A stretch of 64,000 bases of DNA from Doris montereyensis. Lineage: Eukaryota; Mollusca; Gastropoda; Nudibranchia; Dorididae. Where the stretch lies: positions 18,501 through 82,500 of the forward strand of contig JAXRKP010000416.1 of NCBI GenBank assembly GCA_037039925.1, read 5' to 3'. Positions 63,601 through 64,000 of this stretch are shown piece after piece (position 1 is the first letter of the stretch; the number at the start of each line of letters is the position of its first letter). Position numbers and translations under genes: made by a program. The notes beneath the pieces are model-generated. The model had not been told where the DNA came from. It did not search any database and worked only from the letters and a program-made list of their open reading frames with translations.

Positions 63601-64000
63601 CCATTTAGGCCGAAAGAAGGCCATGTTATAATAATCTATTCCAGTACGATTTCAGGTTTTGAAACGTATGTTGCCATGTATCCAGACAGGGTTTAGGTTT
63701 TAAGGATGACATGTTCTGTGCTGCACCTCCTTGAAGACTTTTAGAATCTTTTCTCGTTTGAAAGTTTTATTCAGACAATTACATAATAGTTCATAATATG
63801 TCAAAGTTAACGGGGTAAAAAAATGCCCTTGCGTCAATAAAAGATCAAATTTGAATAGGAATAAGCATGAATTCGTCTGTTCGTCGTCTGAACGCTTGGG
63901 CCGACGCCCAAGTCTTATCATTGCCATCAAAAATCATATCAACATTATTAAAGACGGTTCAACTTTAAAATCTCCTTCAACATTATTAAAGACGGTTCAA
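63601..64000. other. Right arm outer end, still palindromic
   Basis: Mirror of about 20,005-20,400. It ends inside inverted copies of the 38-bp minisatellite. No gene is recognised. Confidence 0.55.

Overview
The window looks like nuclear DNA from an animal, most likely a mollusc and plausibly a gastropod. The evidence is one intron-rich gene resembling glycine N-acyltransferase-like (GLYAT-like) genes, several families of decayed non-LTR retrotransposons, tRNA-derived SINE heads, long CTAGAT-rich stretches, and very many minisatellites and (TC)n/(GA)n tracts. No bacterial genes, operons, rRNA or functional tRNA genes were seen. Taxonomy is inferred from style only.

The dominant feature is a giant inverted repeat. 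About 20,005-41,616 reappears reverse-complemented at about 41,905-64,000, around a spacer of roughly 290 bp. Every landmark of the left arm (minisatellites, SINEs, LINEs, exons) has a partner in the right arm at coordinates summing to about 83.4-84.1 kb. The arms differ by scattered substitutions, single-base indels, microsatellite length and a few local replacements. The right arm still matches at the last base of the window, so the palindrome continues outside it. It may be a real palindrome, two haplotypes joined head to head by the assembler, or a fold-back read artefact.

Layout. 1-0.9 kb: 5' part of a LINE endonuclease, minus strand. 2.3-24.5 kb: a probable six-exon GLYAT-like acyltransferase gene on the plus strand (exons near 2.34, 10.90, 12.78, 21.67, 23.13 and 24.18 kb). 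Its introns hold inverted-repeat families, minisatellites, a 2.2 kb 18/36-bp satellite, a (TAG)n tract, a (TC)n tract and a minisatellite contaminated with TC sequence. 20-41.6 kb, left arm: exons 4-6 of that gene, arrays with 24-, 31- and 23-bp units, and then a nested LINE cluster. In the cluster a Jockey-like LINE is interrupted by an RTE-like LINE and, further on, by an opposite-strand CR1/L2-like LINE. Outside it lie a 30-bp and a 67-bp array. 41.6-41.9 kb: the spacer, an endonuclease fragment of the RTE-like LINE family. 41.9-64 kb: the mirror image, ending with a second, convergent copy of GLYAT-like exons 6-4.

The only likely host gene is the GLYAT-like gene; all other coding traces are transposon remnants with stops or frameshifts. 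The many long reading frames of Ser/Leu, Arg/Glu, His-Ser-His-Lys or Cys-Tyr-Gln repeats come from tandem repeats whose unit is two bases or a multiple of three; I do not call them genes.
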